From Bacteroidales bacterium UBA5197 (GTDB lineage Bacteria > Bacteroidota > Bacteroidia > Bacteroidales > Lentimicrobiaceae), in assembly GCA_002412885.1 (NCBI GenBank), contig DHVX01000062.1, positions 373,673 through 437,672 of the forward strand: a stretch of DNA of 64,000 bases, given 5' to 3'. The translations under genes and the position numbers were made by a program. This document shows, one piece after another, positions 18,354 through 28,032 of this stretch. The notes under the pieces are model-generated. The model saw nothing but the letters and a program-made list of their open reading frames with translations. It ran no database searches and was not told the DNA's origin. The first letter of the stretch is position 1. Each line of letters opens with the position of its first letter.

Positions 18354-19100
18354 ATGAAAAAATATATTACCCTGCTTTTAATCAGCTTTCTGGCAGTAAC
18401 TCTTGCTTTCGGGCAATGCATTCCCGACCCGCAATACACACAGCCCGGCATCTATCCCGATAGTGCCACCGGTTTTCCACCTGCAATTGCAACCTATGAA
18501 TACAATTTTGTAATTACTGCAATAATTCCGGCTGATACCATTGTTTTTCCATTTCCCCGGATGAATATCGACTCTATCGGTGTTGCTGAGATAACCGGAA
18601 TGCCTGAAGGCTTTCAGGCTATTCCCAGCCGGCCTTCAGGTTTTTGGCTTGGGGGAACTTCCGGGTGTATGCTCATCACAGGTACACCCACCGAAGCACA
18701 GGTCGGAGTATATCCATTAGCCATAACTGTAGTTGGATATATGGGAGGTCTTGGTTTGCCAATTCCTTATACCATTGATTATTACAGCATTACAGTATTG
18801 CCTGCCGCTTCATACGGAATTGATGAAGCAGGCGTAAATGGCAATATCAGGATGAAAGCTTTCCCGAATCCTTCTTCAGATATTTTTAACCTTGAATTTT
18901 ATGCTCAATCAGCAGGAAATTTTGAGTGTCTGATTTATGACAGCCGGGGAAGACTTCTGAAAAGTGAAACCATTTCAACAGACGCGGGTAATCAATCCTA
19001 CAGCATTGATGGTTCTGACCTTGAGCCCGGAATTTATTTTTGCAGGCTCAGACATACAGAGAAAAATCTGTCGTCTGTGATCAGGTTGATCAGGCATTAA
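18354..19100 (+). CDS. Small secreted protein with T9SS sorting domain
   Basis: 248 residues from ATG 18354, where a signal peptide starts (MKKYIT..., cleavage near AFGQ). The mature N-terminal part (about 20-165) is Pro/Gly/Thr-rich with a putative domain beginning CIPDPQYTQPGIYPDSATG and a Cys near residue 109; it resembles Ig-like or cadherin-like putative surface domains but I cannot name a family. The last 75 residues are a type A T9SS sorting domain (FPNPSSDIFNLEF ... LEPGIYFCRLR). Function unknown. Confidence 0.8.
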   Translation: MKKYITLLLISFLAVTLAFGQCIPDPQYTQPGIYPDSATGFPPAIATYEYNFVITAIIPADTIVFPFPRMNIDSIGVAEITGMPEGFQAIPSRPSGFWLGGTSGCMLITGTPTEAQVGVYPLAITVVGYMGGLGLPIPYTIDYYSITVLPAASYGIDEAGVNGNIRMKAFPNPSSDIFNLEFYAQSAGNFECLIYDSRGRLLKSETISTDAGNQSYSIDGSDLEPGIYFCRLRHTEKNLSSVIRLIRH

Positions 19101-19142
19101 TCGCTAATATTGTTTATTAATCAGGAAACAATAGCCACCAAT

Positions 19143-21434
19143 ATGGTCATTCGATTTTTGATGTTCTGCATTTTTTCGGCGGCAGGTATTGTTGCAGCTC
19201 AAAACGCTGTGGTAGAAGGTCGTGTGACCGATGCTGCGAACGGTGAGCCATTGGTTGGTGTGAATGTGCATTACAGCAACAAACAAGGTGTGGCAACAGA
19301 TGCATCCGGGAATTATTCTATTTCTTCCGCGCCCGGGAAAATTATCCTGCAATTCCGGTTTATCGGATATACAACCATTGAGAAGGAACTCATTCTGAAG
19401 GAAGGGCAAAGGCTATCCCTGAATATAACAATGGAGGAAAAAGCCAGTCTTCTCAACGAAGTGGTGGTAAGTGCTTCGCGTTATGAACAGAAAATATCCG
19501 ATGTTATCATTTCAATGGAAGTGTTAAGTTCGGCCAAAGTTGAAAATACCCATACGGTTTCCATAGAAACAGCCCTGCAACAGGTGCCCGGTGTGATGTT
19601 TCTGGATGATCAGGTGAGCATACGCGGAGGCAACGGTTACAGCTATGGAGTAGGATCGAGGGTTTTACTGTTGCTTGACGATCTGCCTATGCTCACCGGA
19701 GGTGGTGGTGAGGCCAAATGGGATTTTATTCCGCTTGAGAACCTCAGCCAGATAGAAATTCTAAAAGGTGCATCATCAGCGCTTTACGGTTCTTCAGCCT
19801 TGAACGGAGTAATCAATATCCGCACAGCATTCCCCGGAGTAAAGCCGGAAACATCCGTTATGGCTTACAGCGGCATTTATGGAAATCCGAAAAGAGAGGA
19901 AATCGCATGGTGGGATACTCAACCGTACTATTCGGGATTGAGGTTTTCGCATAGCCGGAGAATAGGGAATTTCGATCTGGTTGGCGGAGCAAACGTGCAT
20001 ACCGACAAAGGATACCGCGAAAATGAAAACACCAAATACATCCGGGCAAACCTGAATACCCGCTACCGAAGTGAAAGAATCAAAGGCCTGGCTGCCGGCA
20101 TCAATGCAAATGCAATGTTCAGTGAAGGAGGCAATTTTCTGCTCTGGCTCGATGGCTACAGTGGTGTTTACCGCGCCTCACCCGACTTTGATCAGCGTTT
20201 CAGGAACACACGCTTTAATCTTGATCCACACATTACGTATCACACCGAAAAAAACAGCAGGCACACCCTGAAAGGGCGTATTTATCAGGTTACTTACGAC
20301 AGCGACTCACTGCACAATTATGATGATTCTTATTTTGCTGAGTACCAATACATGAAGCGCTGGGATAATGATTTTTCGGTTACCGCCGGATCCAGTGCCA
20401 CCTACATTCAGTCGCAGTCGAATCTTTTCGGAAACGATAAGCATACCGCCAACAACCACTCTGTTTATTTTCAGACTGAAAAGCGGCATTTGAACTGGCG
20501 GTTTTCGCTGGGTGGGCGATACGAATGGCACACCATCAATAATACGAGCCAGGAATCAAAGCCACTGCTCCGTGCCGGAATCAATTATCAGGCCGGGAAA
20601 CTTACTTTTTTGCGAACAAGTTTCGGTCAGGGTTTCCGATATCCGGCCATAGCCGAAAAATATGCAGCCACCGAAGTAGGTGCATTGAAGATTTTTCCAA
20701 ACGATACACTGAAGCCTGAATATGGCTGGAATGCTGAAATAGGCGCGAAACAGGGATTTCAGATCGGCAGCATACAGGGTTATGCCGATGCTGCAGTTTT
20801 CTGGACGGAATACGAAAACATGATAGAATTTACATTCGGCCAACATTATCCTCCCGATCTGACAAACCCGACTTTGATTGATTTTTTCAATTATACCGGT
20901 TTTAAAGCCTACAATATTACCAATGCACGTATCGCCGGGTTTGAATTGAATTTTATTGGAAAGGGAAAAGCAGGCTCTGTATCTTATAGCTTTAATGCAG
21001 GATACACTTACACCAATCCGGTGGATAAAGATTTTGGCAAGCGCGAAAATACTGCTTCAAGCGATGTAAATATGCTGAAATACCGCTTTTATCATAATGT
21101 TAAGCTTGGTGCTGATGCCAGCTTTAGGAAATTTTCAAGTGGTTTCAATATTGATTACCACAGCTATATCGTCAATATCGACCTTGCTTTTGAAGATTCA
21201 TTGAGGGTAAACGGCGTTGGGCTGCCGATTTTTATTTTACCCGGCTTGCGCGAATACCGTGAGGAAAACAATAAAGGTGATGTGTTGGTAAACTGGCGTT
21301 TTGCCTGGGAACCATCCGCAACATTGAAGTTGTCGTTTTTTATCAATAACCTGTTTAACCACGAATATATGACCCGCCCGGCCGATGTTGGACCACCAAG
21401 AACTTTTGCAGTGCAGCTGGGGTTGAAGATTTGA
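19143..21434 (+). CDS. TonB-dependent outer-membrane receptor
   Basis: 763 residues from ATG 19143. After the signal peptide (cleavage near VAAQ) comes a carboxypeptidase-D-regulatory-like domain (about 22-105, VVEGRVTDAANGEPLVGVNV), then the plug domain (about 115-230; QVPGVMFLDDQVSIRGG, ILKGASSALYGSSALNGVINI) and a 22-strand type barrel to the C-terminus (ending FAVQLGLKI). It imports a chelated metal, vitamin or glycan using TonB energy. There is no SusD partner, so it is not a SusCD pair; size and plug resemble siderophore/cobalamin receptors. It ends 26 bases from the convergent glpK. Confidence 0.9.
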   Translation: MVIRFLMFCIFSAAGIVAAQNAVVEGRVTDAANGEPLVGVNVHYSNKQGVATDASGNYSISSAPGKIILQFRFIGYTTIEKELILKEGQRLSLNITMEEKASLLNEVVVSASRYEQKISDVIISMEVLSSAKVENTHTVSIETALQQVPGVMFLDDQVSIRGGNGYSYGVGSRVLLLLDDLPMLTGGGGEAKWDFIPLENLSQIEILKGASSALYGSSALNGVINIRTAFPGVKPETSVMAYSGIYGNPKREEIAWWDTQPYYSGLRFSHSRRIGNFDLVGGANVHTDKGYRENENTKYIRANLNTRYRSERIKGLAAGINANAMFSEGGNFLLWLDGYSGVYRASPDFDQRFRNTRFNLDPHITYHTEKNSRHTLKGRIYQVTYDSDSLHNYDDSYFAEYQYMKRWDNDFSVTAGSSATYIQSQSNLFGNDKHTANNHSVYFQTEKRHLNWRFSLGGRYEWHTINNTSQESKPLLRAGINYQAGKLTFLRTSFGQGFRYPAIAEKYAATEVGALKIFPNDTLKPEYGWNAEIGAKQGFQIGSIQGYADAAVFWTEYENMIEFTFGQHYPPDLTNPTLIDFFNYTGFKAYNITNARIAGFELNFIGKGKAGSVSYSFNAGYTYTNPVDKDFGKRENTASSDVNMLKYRFYHNVKLGADASFRKFSSGFNIDYHSYIVNIDLAFEDSLRVNGVGLPIFILPGLREYREENNKGDVLVNWRFAWEPSATLKLSFFINNLFNHEYMTRPADVGPPRTFAVQLGLKI

Positions 21435-21460
21435 CAATCAGTAAAGCAAACGATAATTTT

Positions 21461-22954
21461 TTATTCCCCTGCCCATCCGCCAGCCCTTTTCACGGCATCG
21501 GCCCATCGGAGTTTCATATAAGCTGTTATTTCCGGATCTTGTTGATGATCAAATCTTTTGTTGATTTGCCATTGCTCTTTCAGGTCTGAAATACTTGTCC
21601 AGAAACCTGTAGCCAATCCGGCCAGAAGTGCAGCTCCCATAGCCGTTGTTTCTGTTATCTGTGGGCGCACAACCGGAATTCCCAGCAGGTCGGCCTGTAT
21701 CTGCATCAGCAGGTTATTGGTTGAAGCACCGCCATCAACACGCAACTCACTGATGTTGATTTGTGCATCCAGTTCCATTACCCTGAGTACATCCATGGTT
21801 TGAAAAGCAATTCCTTCAAGCGCTGCCCGTGCAATGTGGGCGCGGGTAGTGCCACGGTTTACGCCGATCATAAGGCCGCGGGCATGTTGATCCCAATAAG
21901 GAGCGCCCATGCCGGTGAATGATGGCACAAAATACAGATCGCCGTTATCATTAACCGTCAGGGCAAGTTCTTCGGCTTCAGCAGCAGTTTTAATGATTCC
22001 CAGTCCATCGCGCAGCCACTGTATTACTGCTCCGGCCATAAATATACTGCCTTCGAGGGCATAAGTGGTTTTTCCGTTGATCTGCCAGGCAATGGTGGTC
22101 AGCAGGTTGTTTTTCGACATTCGGGGAGTCTCTCCGGTGTTCATCAGCATAAAACAGCCGGTTCCATACGTGTTTTTAACCATCCCTTCTTCAAGGCACA
22201 TTTGCCCAAAAAGAGCAGCCTGCTGATCTCCCGCAATGCCGGCAATGGGAACTTCAGCTCCAAAAAATTGATTTTTTGTATATCCGTATATTTCGCTGCT
22301 TGGCACAGCAATGGGCAGAATGGATGAAGGAATAGTGAGCAATTCAAGCATTTCAGCATCCCACTGCAGGGTATGAATATTGAAAAGCATGGTTCGGCTG
22401 GCATTGCTGACATCGGTGATGTGAATCTGGCCACCTGTGAGTTTCCAAACCAGCCATGAATCTATGGTGCCGAAAGCGAGCATGCCATTTTCGGCTTTTT
22501 CTCTGGCGCCTTTTATGTTATCGAGTATCCATTTTATTTTTGTGCCGCTGAAATACGCGTCAATTACCAGTCCGGTTTTTTGTCTGATCAGTTCCGACAG
22601 CCCTTTCTGTTTGAGTTCATCGCAATAAGCAGCGGTTCGCCGGTCCTGCCATACAATGGCATTGCATAATGGTTCACCGGTCAGGCGATCCCACACCACG
22701 GTTGTTTCGCGCTGGTTGGTAATGCCAATGCCGGCAAGCTGAGCTCCGGAGATGTTGATTTTCGACATGGCTTCAGCTGCCACCGACACCTGTGATGACC
22801 AGATTTCGTTGGGATCGTGCTCTACCCAGCCTGGCTTCGGGAAGTATTGCTGAAGTTCTTTTTGTGCGACTGCACATATGTTGCCTGATTTGTCAAAAAT
22901 CAGCGCACGCGAACTGGTTGTTCCCTGATCAAGTGCCAATATATACTTTTCCAT
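21461..22954 (-). CDS. glpK: Glycerol kinase
   Basis: ATP-dependent phosphorylation of glycerol to glycerol-3-phosphate. 497 residues from ATG 22954 (an in-frame TTG at 22969 is less likely). FGGY-family signatures are intact: LALDQGTTSSRA phosphate loop, QRETTVVWDRLTG, GYxKNQ-like segment, AGIAGDQQAALFGQ, and the C-terminal LRVDGGASTNN loop. It lies directly downstream of a monoacylglycerol-lipase-like gene and follows it by about 8 bases, which suggests a lipid-glycerol salvage operon. Confidence 0.96.
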   Translation of the reverse strand: MEKYILALDQGTTSSRALIFDKSGNICAVAQKELQQYFPKPGWVEHDPNEIWSSQVSVAAEAMSKINISGAQLAGIGITNQRETTVVWDRLTGEPLCNAIVWQDRRTAAYCDELKQKGLSELIRQKTGLVIDAYFSGTKIKWILDNIKGAREKAENGMLAFGTIDSWLVWKLTGGQIHITDVSNASRTMLFNIHTLQWDAEMLELLTIPSSILPIAVPSSEIYGYTKNQFFGAEVPIAGIAGDQQAALFGQMCLEEGMVKNTYGTGCFMLMNTGETPRMSKNNLLTTIAWQINGKTTYALEGSIFMAGAVIQWLRDGLGIIKTAAEAEELALTVNDNGDLYFVPSFTGMGAPYWDQHARGLMIGVNRGTTRAHIARAALEGIAFQTMDVLRVMELDAQINISELRVDGGASTNNLLMQIQADLLGIPVVRPQITETTAMGAALLAGLATGFWTSISDLKEQWQINKRFDHQQDPEITAYMKLRWADAVKRAGGWAGE

Positions 22955-22961
22955 AGCTGAA

Positions 22962-23804
22962 TTATTCAACGGTCAGACTGTTTGCCCAATCGGTCATGGC
23001 GCTTATAACTTCATTCTTTTCGGGTTCGTTATGAATCTCATGAAAGGCTTTTTCCCAAAGAATCAGACTGCATGTTTTGCCCAGCGGAGCAGCAAAAGCA
23101 ATACTTCCGGAAGCATATGTTATTATATCGGCCTTGCCATGCATGATCAGCAGCGGGAGCTGGAAACTGGCTGCATTTTCAATCGTCCAGTTGGTAACTT
23201 CAAGCATAACTTTTCCCAGGCCCATGGTGATGCGGTTATGAATCAGCGGATCGTTTTTGTAAGCCTGAAGCATCACAGGATCGCGTGAAATGCCTTTGAG
23301 ATCCAATCCGTTGGAAATGGACATATGCGGGAACAGGCTACCCAGTATTCTGGCAGCCATTATCAGCAAAGGTTTCTTTTGCAAGGCATTATGCAGTCCC
23401 GGACTGTTTGATATTACCCCTGCAATATCAGGTTTACGTTCCAGCGCATAATACAAAACCAGAATGCCTCCCATGCTATGTCCGTAAAGGATTACAGGCA
23501 GGCCGGGAAAAGATTTCCGGGCATTTTGCAGCAGCAGGTCAATGTCCTGCAGAATTGATTCCGGGGAGGGAAAATGTCCGCGTTGCCCCTCTGATTGACC
23601 ATGTCCGCGCTGATCGGCAGTGTAAAATACAAAACCTGCATTTGTGAAAGCTTCTGCCACGTGGGTATGCCGCGAAGAGTGGTCGCCAATGCCATGCACA
23701 AAACAAACTATGGCTTTGGCAGGAACAGCATCCGATTTCCAGTACTGAGCGAAAATATTCAGCCCGTCATTTGTTTTCCATTCGGTTTGGAAATGCTCCA
23801 TCAT
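22962..23804 (-). CDS. Monoacylglycerol lipase / lysophospholipase-like hydrolase
   Basis: 280 residues, alpha/beta-hydrolase of the Hydrolase_4 (PldB) group. Visible motifs: FVHGIGDHSSRH oxyanion region, ADQRGHGQSEGQRGH, nucleophile Ser in GHSMGG (about residue 115), MHGKADIIT Asp and FHEIHNEPE His. There is no signal peptide, so it acts in the cytoplasm. Immediate linkage to glpK suggests it frees glycerol from monoacylglycerol or lysolipid, which glpK then traps. Two adjacent ATG codons (23804, 23801) are possible starts. Confidence 0.87.
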   Translation of the reverse strand: MMEHFQTEWKTNDGLNIFAQYWKSDAVPAKAIVCFVHGIGDHSSRHTHVAEAFTNAGFVFYTADQRGHGQSEGQRGHFPSPESILQDIDLLLQNARKSFPGLPVILYGHSMGGILVLYYALERKPDIAGVISNSPGLHNALQKKPLLIMAARILGSLFPHMSISNGLDLKGISRDPVMLQAYKNDPLIHNRITMGLGKVMLEVTNWTIENAASFQLPLLIMHGKADIITYASGSIAFAAPLGKTCSLILWEKAFHEIHNEPEKNEVISAMTDWANSLTVE

Positions 23805-24014
23805 GGTTCGATTATTAAGTTACATGGGTTTCCGGGAAACCGGATAAGAAAGAAATGCGGAAATATCAGTTCAAAAACATTGTTCTGACAGAAATTGTCC
23901 TGACTTACAAATGCAAAAATAGGGAAACCATTGACAAAAATGTGGGCGCACATGATTAACCGGAATCAGAATCATGAAGAGATGGTCATTTTTCCTGAAA
24001 ACAGGCCGGTTCTG

Positions 24015-25553
24015 TTATTGTTTAATAAATCTGGCTGAAGCGGTTATTATTCCTTTGCCATGGGCATGCAGAATATAAATTCCACCGGGCAGGTCATTTA
24101 CTGAAAGTATGTTTTTCCCTGGTTTTATATCCTGCGTTTTAATTGTTTTCCCTGTGAGGTTTAAGATTGAGATGCTTGAGGTGTTTTCAGGAATATCAAT
24201 CACTTCAATAAAATCAGTTGCAGGATTTGGTTGGATAATCATTCCTTTAAGATTATTTTTTTCTAATTGCGGCAATCCAAGCGAATAAGTTGGATTAGCT
24301 TTGAATATCCAGCCATCAGCTAAACCATAATTAGCGGGGACATCACCATCAGATGAATTGGAGTTACTGGCGGCAATGGCATTTGTGCCATCAAGAACAA
24401 AATTTCCGTTTTGCCCGGACATTCCTTCATTAACACTTCCCCCGAAGGGACGGGTATGAACCAATTCAAAATCGTTACTAAAGAGCGCGTAAAAGAGGTC
24501 ATAGCCACCATGGCTGCCTTGAAAGGGTGAGTAATTGGTATTTGAGGTAATCAGGCAAAGAAGATGATTGTTGTCGTAGGGTTTCATATCCAGAATCATA
24601 TCGCTGCCACCGGCTCCGCCTGTTTCAATTGATCCGACTAAATCCAGGTTTTCATCAAATTTGTAGATTATCATATGCCGGTCGGTAACCCGGGATATCA
24701 CGTTATTGGTGTTGGCTGCAACATAAAAATGCCCGGCATGGTGCTGTATGCAAACCGGGAAAACCCCGCTCGCTTTTTCAAATCTTTTCTCAGTAATTAA
24801 TTCGCCTAAAGAATTGGCTTTCAGAAGCCAGCCTGTATTTTGAGTGGTTTGATAAACACTTCCCAGGAACAACAGATTTCCATCGGGCAGGGTCAGAGCG
24901 TCAACAAAGCCGTCGTTACCCTTGGTTCCGAATTGTATTATCCAGGCTACCTGTGAATTCTGGGTTAATCTTATACAAAAACCGTCATAACCACCATAAT
25001 GGTTGGGAAATGTTCCGTCTGAACTATTTGTGCGCCCAATAATCAGGTGTCCACCTGCCGTAGCTGGAATTAGTCTGATGGCGTTATCATCACCGCTACC
25101 GCCAAAATGCAGTGAGCCGGCAATACTTCCGTCCAAAGAAAAGCTTTTAATCCAGACATCTGAATTGCCAAGGTTGACAGGGAAATCACCATCTGACGAA
25201 TAGGAGTCAATAAGCATCAGATAATGAGAACCATCAACCTCAACAATGTCTCTTGCATAATCAGAGCTGGATCCACCCAATACTGTGACAAATTCTTTCT
25301 GGCCGGTTTCGTTGATTTTTATTGCCCATGCATCATAACCTCCGTCATTGGAAGGGAGATCAGCGTCAGATGACATTGAGAACCCGGAGGCAAGAAACCC
25401 GCCGGAACTGCTGTTTATAATGCGGGAAAGTACATCTGCGCTTGAACCGCCATAATTAAACGACCAATCAACGGCTTGTTGTGCCATTGCAAAAGTGGGA
25501 ATAAAAAATACTATCCACAGAAAGTTCATTCTGATTTTTTGGCTCGCTTTCAT
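24015..25553 (-). CDS. Secreted repeat protein with T9SS sorting domain
   Basis: 512 residues from ATG 25553, at the signal peptide (cleavage near AMAQ). The mature protein has repeated units of about 50-55 residues with GGS..D ... SSDGD(F/V)P ... GG(Y/S)D patterns (for example near residues 30, 80, 130, 180 and 390), suggesting a beta-propeller such as the SBBP/delta-60 type. The last 75 residues are a type A T9SS sorting domain (IIQPNPATDFIEV ... LPGGIYILH). Probably a large surface or secreted protein; ligand or activity unknown. Confidence 0.8.
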   Translation of the reverse strand: MKASQKIRMNFLWIVFFIPTFAMAQQAVDWSFNYGGSSADVLSRIINSSSGGFLASGFSMSSDADLPSNDGGYDAWAIKINETGQKEFVTVLGGSSSDYARDIVEVDGSHYLMLIDSYSSDGDFPVNLGNSDVWIKSFSLDGSIAGSLHFGGSGDDNAIRLIPATAGGHLIIGRTNSSDGTFPNHYGGYDGFCIRLTQNSQVAWIIQFGTKGNDGFVDALTLPDGNLLFLGSVYQTTQNTGWLLKANSLGELITEKRFEKASGVFPVCIQHHAGHFYVAANTNNVISRVTDRHMIIYKFDENLDLVGSIETGGAGGSDMILDMKPYDNNHLLCLITSNTNYSPFQGSHGGYDLFYALFSNDFELVHTRPFGGSVNEGMSGQNGNFVLDGTNAIAASNSNSSDGDVPANYGLADGWIFKANPTYSLGLPQLEKNNLKGMIIQPNPATDFIEVIDIPENTSSISILNLTGKTIKTQDIKPGKNILSVNDLPGGIYILHAHGKGIITASARFIKQ

Positions 25554-25812
25554 AATTTCTTGTTTTTCGGAGTAATATTTTTGGTGGTCTAATGGCCTGT
25601 TTATCAACAGGTACAACATGTTTTCTAACAAAGGTAAAGAGTTGTTATCAGAAAAACAACACTTGGGTTAAATTATATTTTTATGTGTTTTATTTTCCTT
25701 CTGAACCCCAGATTCTAATGCCTGAAAACCTTTATCAGAGCTAACAAATAACCATTTGATCTTCATTTTTGCGCGTTCAGCCCTATGAGGTGCGCTTTCA
25801 GCCAGATTTACT

Positions 25813-25842
25813 TTTGGGAGGAATGCGCTCTATATACTTTTG
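25813..25842 (+). promoter_or_regulatory. Promoter of the small outer-membrane protein gene
   Basis: TTTG at 25813-25816 and TACTTTTG at 25835-25842 are separated by 18 bases, close to the Bacteroidota consensus. The start codon is 39 bases downstream. Confidence 0.65.
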
Positions 25843-25881
25843 CCTCGTGAACCAGATGATCAAAATTAAAATCAAAAGAAC

Positions 25882-26469
25882 ATGAAATCAAAATTATTGC
25901 TTGTACTCGGAATGGTGGCAGTATTTGCCCTGAACGGTAAAGCACAGAACAACGAAAAGAAATTCGGATTTGAACTCAGTAGCGGAGCATCCTTTGCTAC
26001 CCGTCAATTGGCTGGTACCGATCTGAAAACCGGTTTTGGCTTTGAAGGAATTTTTCACTACCAATTTATGCCTCACTTAGGTGCATATGCTGGTTGGGGA
26101 TGGAACCGAAATTCAGCCAAAGAATCGTTTGCCGGAAGTAAAACTGATTTTGAAGAAACCGGATATGTTTTCGGACTTCAGTTTAAACAGCCGATTGGAA
26201 ATTCACCAGTTTCATGGTATGCAAGAGCAGCAGGTTTGTATAACCATGTTGAGATTGAAAATGAGGCTGGCGACATAATTTTTGACAGTAAGCACGGATT
26301 TGGCTGGCAACTTGCCGGCGGTGTGGATGTAAAACTTGGTCGCAACTGGAGCCTAACGCCCGGCATAAAATTCAATGCATTGAATAAAACCGCTGAATTT
26401 GAAGGTGTTTCTAAAGAATTGAATCTGAATTATCTGTCAGCCCGCGTGGGCATCCTTAAAAAGTTCTGA
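25882..26469 (+). CDS. Outer-membrane beta-barrel protein (OmpA-barrel/OmpX type)
   Basis: 195 residues. A signal peptide (cleavage near GKAQ) is followed by alternating strands typical of an eight-stranded porin-family barrel, including FGFELSSGASFATRQ, the GAYAGWGWNRN turn, and a C-terminal YLSARVGILKKF strand ending in Phe after basic residues. Function unknown. It may be co-regulated with the following lipoprotein and LytS/LytTR genes, but a hairpin at 26477-26512 partly separates them. Confidence 0.82.
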   Translation: MKSKLLLVLGMVAVFALNGKAQNNEKKFGFELSSGASFATRQLAGTDLKTGFGFEGIFHYQFMPHLGAYAGWGWNRNSAKESFAGSKTDFEETGYVFGLQFKQPIGNSPVSWYARAAGLYNHVEIENEAGDIIFDSKHGFGWQLAGGVDVKLGRNWSLTPGIKFNALNKTAEFEGVSKELNLNYLSARVGILKKF

Positions 26470-26476
26470 TAACTAC

Positions 26477-26512
26477 AAATCCAGCCGGGCTCACTCTGGT
26501 CCGGCCGGATTT
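26477..26512 (+). terminator. Hairpin after the outer-membrane protein gene
   Basis: AAATCCAGCCGG / CCGGCCGGATTT form a 12-bp stem with one mismatch and a 12-base loop. The T-run is short (TTT), so it may be a partial terminator or a 3' stabiliser. Confidence 0.55.
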
Positions 26513-26533
26513 AACTCAAAAAAAACTGACGAA

Positions 26534-26908
26534 ATGAAAACACTACTCCTCCCTCTCTTCGCGATACTCTTAATGCTGAATACCTCCTGCGAAAAAGATC
26601 AGCCTGTACAATATGGATTCAGCTGTCCGGTTGATAATCATTCCAAAGGACTTACTGTGATGGCAGTTGACAGCCGGGCAGAATCGGTATTTCTCGAAGG
26701 TATTATTTCCGTTCAATCAGGTGCGCTTGAAATCTTTCTTTACAATCCTCAGGGTGAAGTAGTTTATACCAATTGTATAATCGCTCCTGATCAGTTGAAT
26801 ATCAGGGAGGTTTTTCCGGCACAACCGGGTTTCTGGAAATTAAAATACATTAGCACCCAGGGCATTGGTTCTTTGGATCTGCAAATGAAAATGCAAGGTA
26901 TTCAGTAG
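26534..26908 (+). CDS. Small lipoprotein of unknown function
   Basis: 124 residues. The signal peptide ends in a lipobox (LMLNTSC, Cys at about residue 19), then a compact beta-rich domain. Features include FSCPVDNHSKGLTVMAVDSR and a GALEIFLYNPQGEVVYTNCII segment that resembles short beta-sandwich modules. Two further Cys could form a disulphide. It is 35 bases upstream of the sensor kinase, so a signalling accessory role is possible but not shown. Confidence 0.75.
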   Translation: MKTLLLPLFAILLMLNTSCEKDQPVQYGFSCPVDNHSKGLTVMAVDSRAESVFLEGIISVQSGALEIFLYNPQGEVVYTNCIIAPDQLNIREVFPAQPGFWKLKYISTQGIGSLDLQMKMQGIQ

Positions 26909-26943
26909 ATTTAGAACTATATTTGAACCGCTTAACTCCGTTG

Positions 26944-28032
26944 ATGATGTTTTTCAAAGAGATACATGCCTACTTATCATTCAGGAAACTTCTTTTTCTA
27001 CTTCTGGGCATATCTGTTGGAGTTCAGATAATTGTGATAACCTATAATCATCTTACCGGGTATTATCTGCTAAGCGGATATCCGCACTTTTTTATGCGAC
27101 TTCTCCGCGGAAGCCTGCTAAGTATTTTTGCTGCATTTTTGATTGCATACCCTGATCTTTATGTAATACGATATTTTAACCAGATGGCACCCTGGGGAAA
27201 GAGGATTGCAATGAGACTTGCTTTGCAGCTGAGTTTTACCATTACCATTGCAGTTGCTGTTTCGCTGGGAATTACATTGCTTGCTCATTCAATACGTCCT
27301 TATTCCGAAGACCTGACAGGTGTTATCATAAATAACATGATGATTTACAGTGTTGTAAATATTCTGATGATGGCTGTGCTTGAGGGATGGGTCTATTTTA
27401 TTGAAGGCAAACAAGCCACACAAATGGCCGAAATATTAAAGGAAGAGTTATCCCAGATCAGGTTTGAAGTGCTGAAAAGCCAGATTAACCCCCATTTTAT
27501 GTTCAATAGTTTGAACGTACTTTCGGGGCTTATAAACAAGGATGTTGTGAAAGCGCAGCAGTTTATTGATGAGTTTTCGCAGGTTTATCGTTATGTGCTC
27601 GAAACCATAGAGCAGCCGGTCACCAGCCTGGGAAAGGAGCTCGATTTTATGCAATCCTACCTGTTTTTACAACAAATACGGTATGGTGAAAATCTGACTT
27701 TCACGGTTAATATCCCTGCCGGACTGCTTGAAAAGGTAATGCCCCCGCTGTCATTACAGGTAGTGCTTGAAAATGCCATCAAGCACAATATTGTAAATGA
27801 AGCGAAACCTTTGAAGATTGAAATTTTCAGCGAGGGGCAATTTCTGGTTGTAAAAAATAACCTTCAGCCCAAGATTTCTGCTCCTGTGTCAACCGGTTTG
27901 GGATTAAAAAACTTGGTTAAAAGATACGCACTGATTACAAGCGATGAACCGGTGTTCAGCATTGAAACCGGATATTATATTGCCAGACTTCCTTTAATAA
28001 ATACCGATAATGATGAACGTACTAATCGTTGA
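26944..28032 (+). CDS. LytS/YehU-type sensor histidine kinase
   Basis: About 362 residues; ATG at 26944 or 26947. Four membrane segments occupy the first 150 residues. The cytoplasmic part carries the His_kinase domain: the phospho-acceptor motif in LKSQINPHFMFNSLNVLSGLI (His at about residue 187), followed by an HATPase region with LSLQVVLENAIKHNI and the TGLGLKNLVKRY G-box. It should phosphorylate the overlapping LytTR regulator. There is no extracytoplasmic sensor domain, so the signal is probably membrane-linked. Confidence 0.9.
   Translation: MMFFKEIHAYLSFRKLLFLLLGISVGVQIIVITYNHLTGYYLLSGYPHFFMRLLRGSLLSIFAAFLIAYPDLYVIRYFNQMAPWGKRIAMRLALQLSFTITIAVAVSLGITLLAHSIRPYSEDLTGVIINNMMIYSVVNILMMAVLEGWVYFIEGKQATQMAEILKEELSQIRFEVLKSQINPHFMFNSLNVLSGLINKDVVKAQQFIDEFSQVYRYVLETIEQPVTSLGKELDFMQSYLFLQQIRYGENLTFTVNIPAGLLEKVMPPLSLQVVLENAIKHNIVNEAKPLKIEIFSEGQFLVVKNNLQPKISAPVSTGLGLKNLVKRYALITSDEPVFSIETGYYIARLPLINTDNDERTNR

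Noticed and set aside
14782..21434. Polysaccharide utilization locus
   Set aside because: There is a GH38 enzyme and a TonB receptor but no SusD, no SusC-type receptor pair and no dedicated regulator; proximity alone is not enough.
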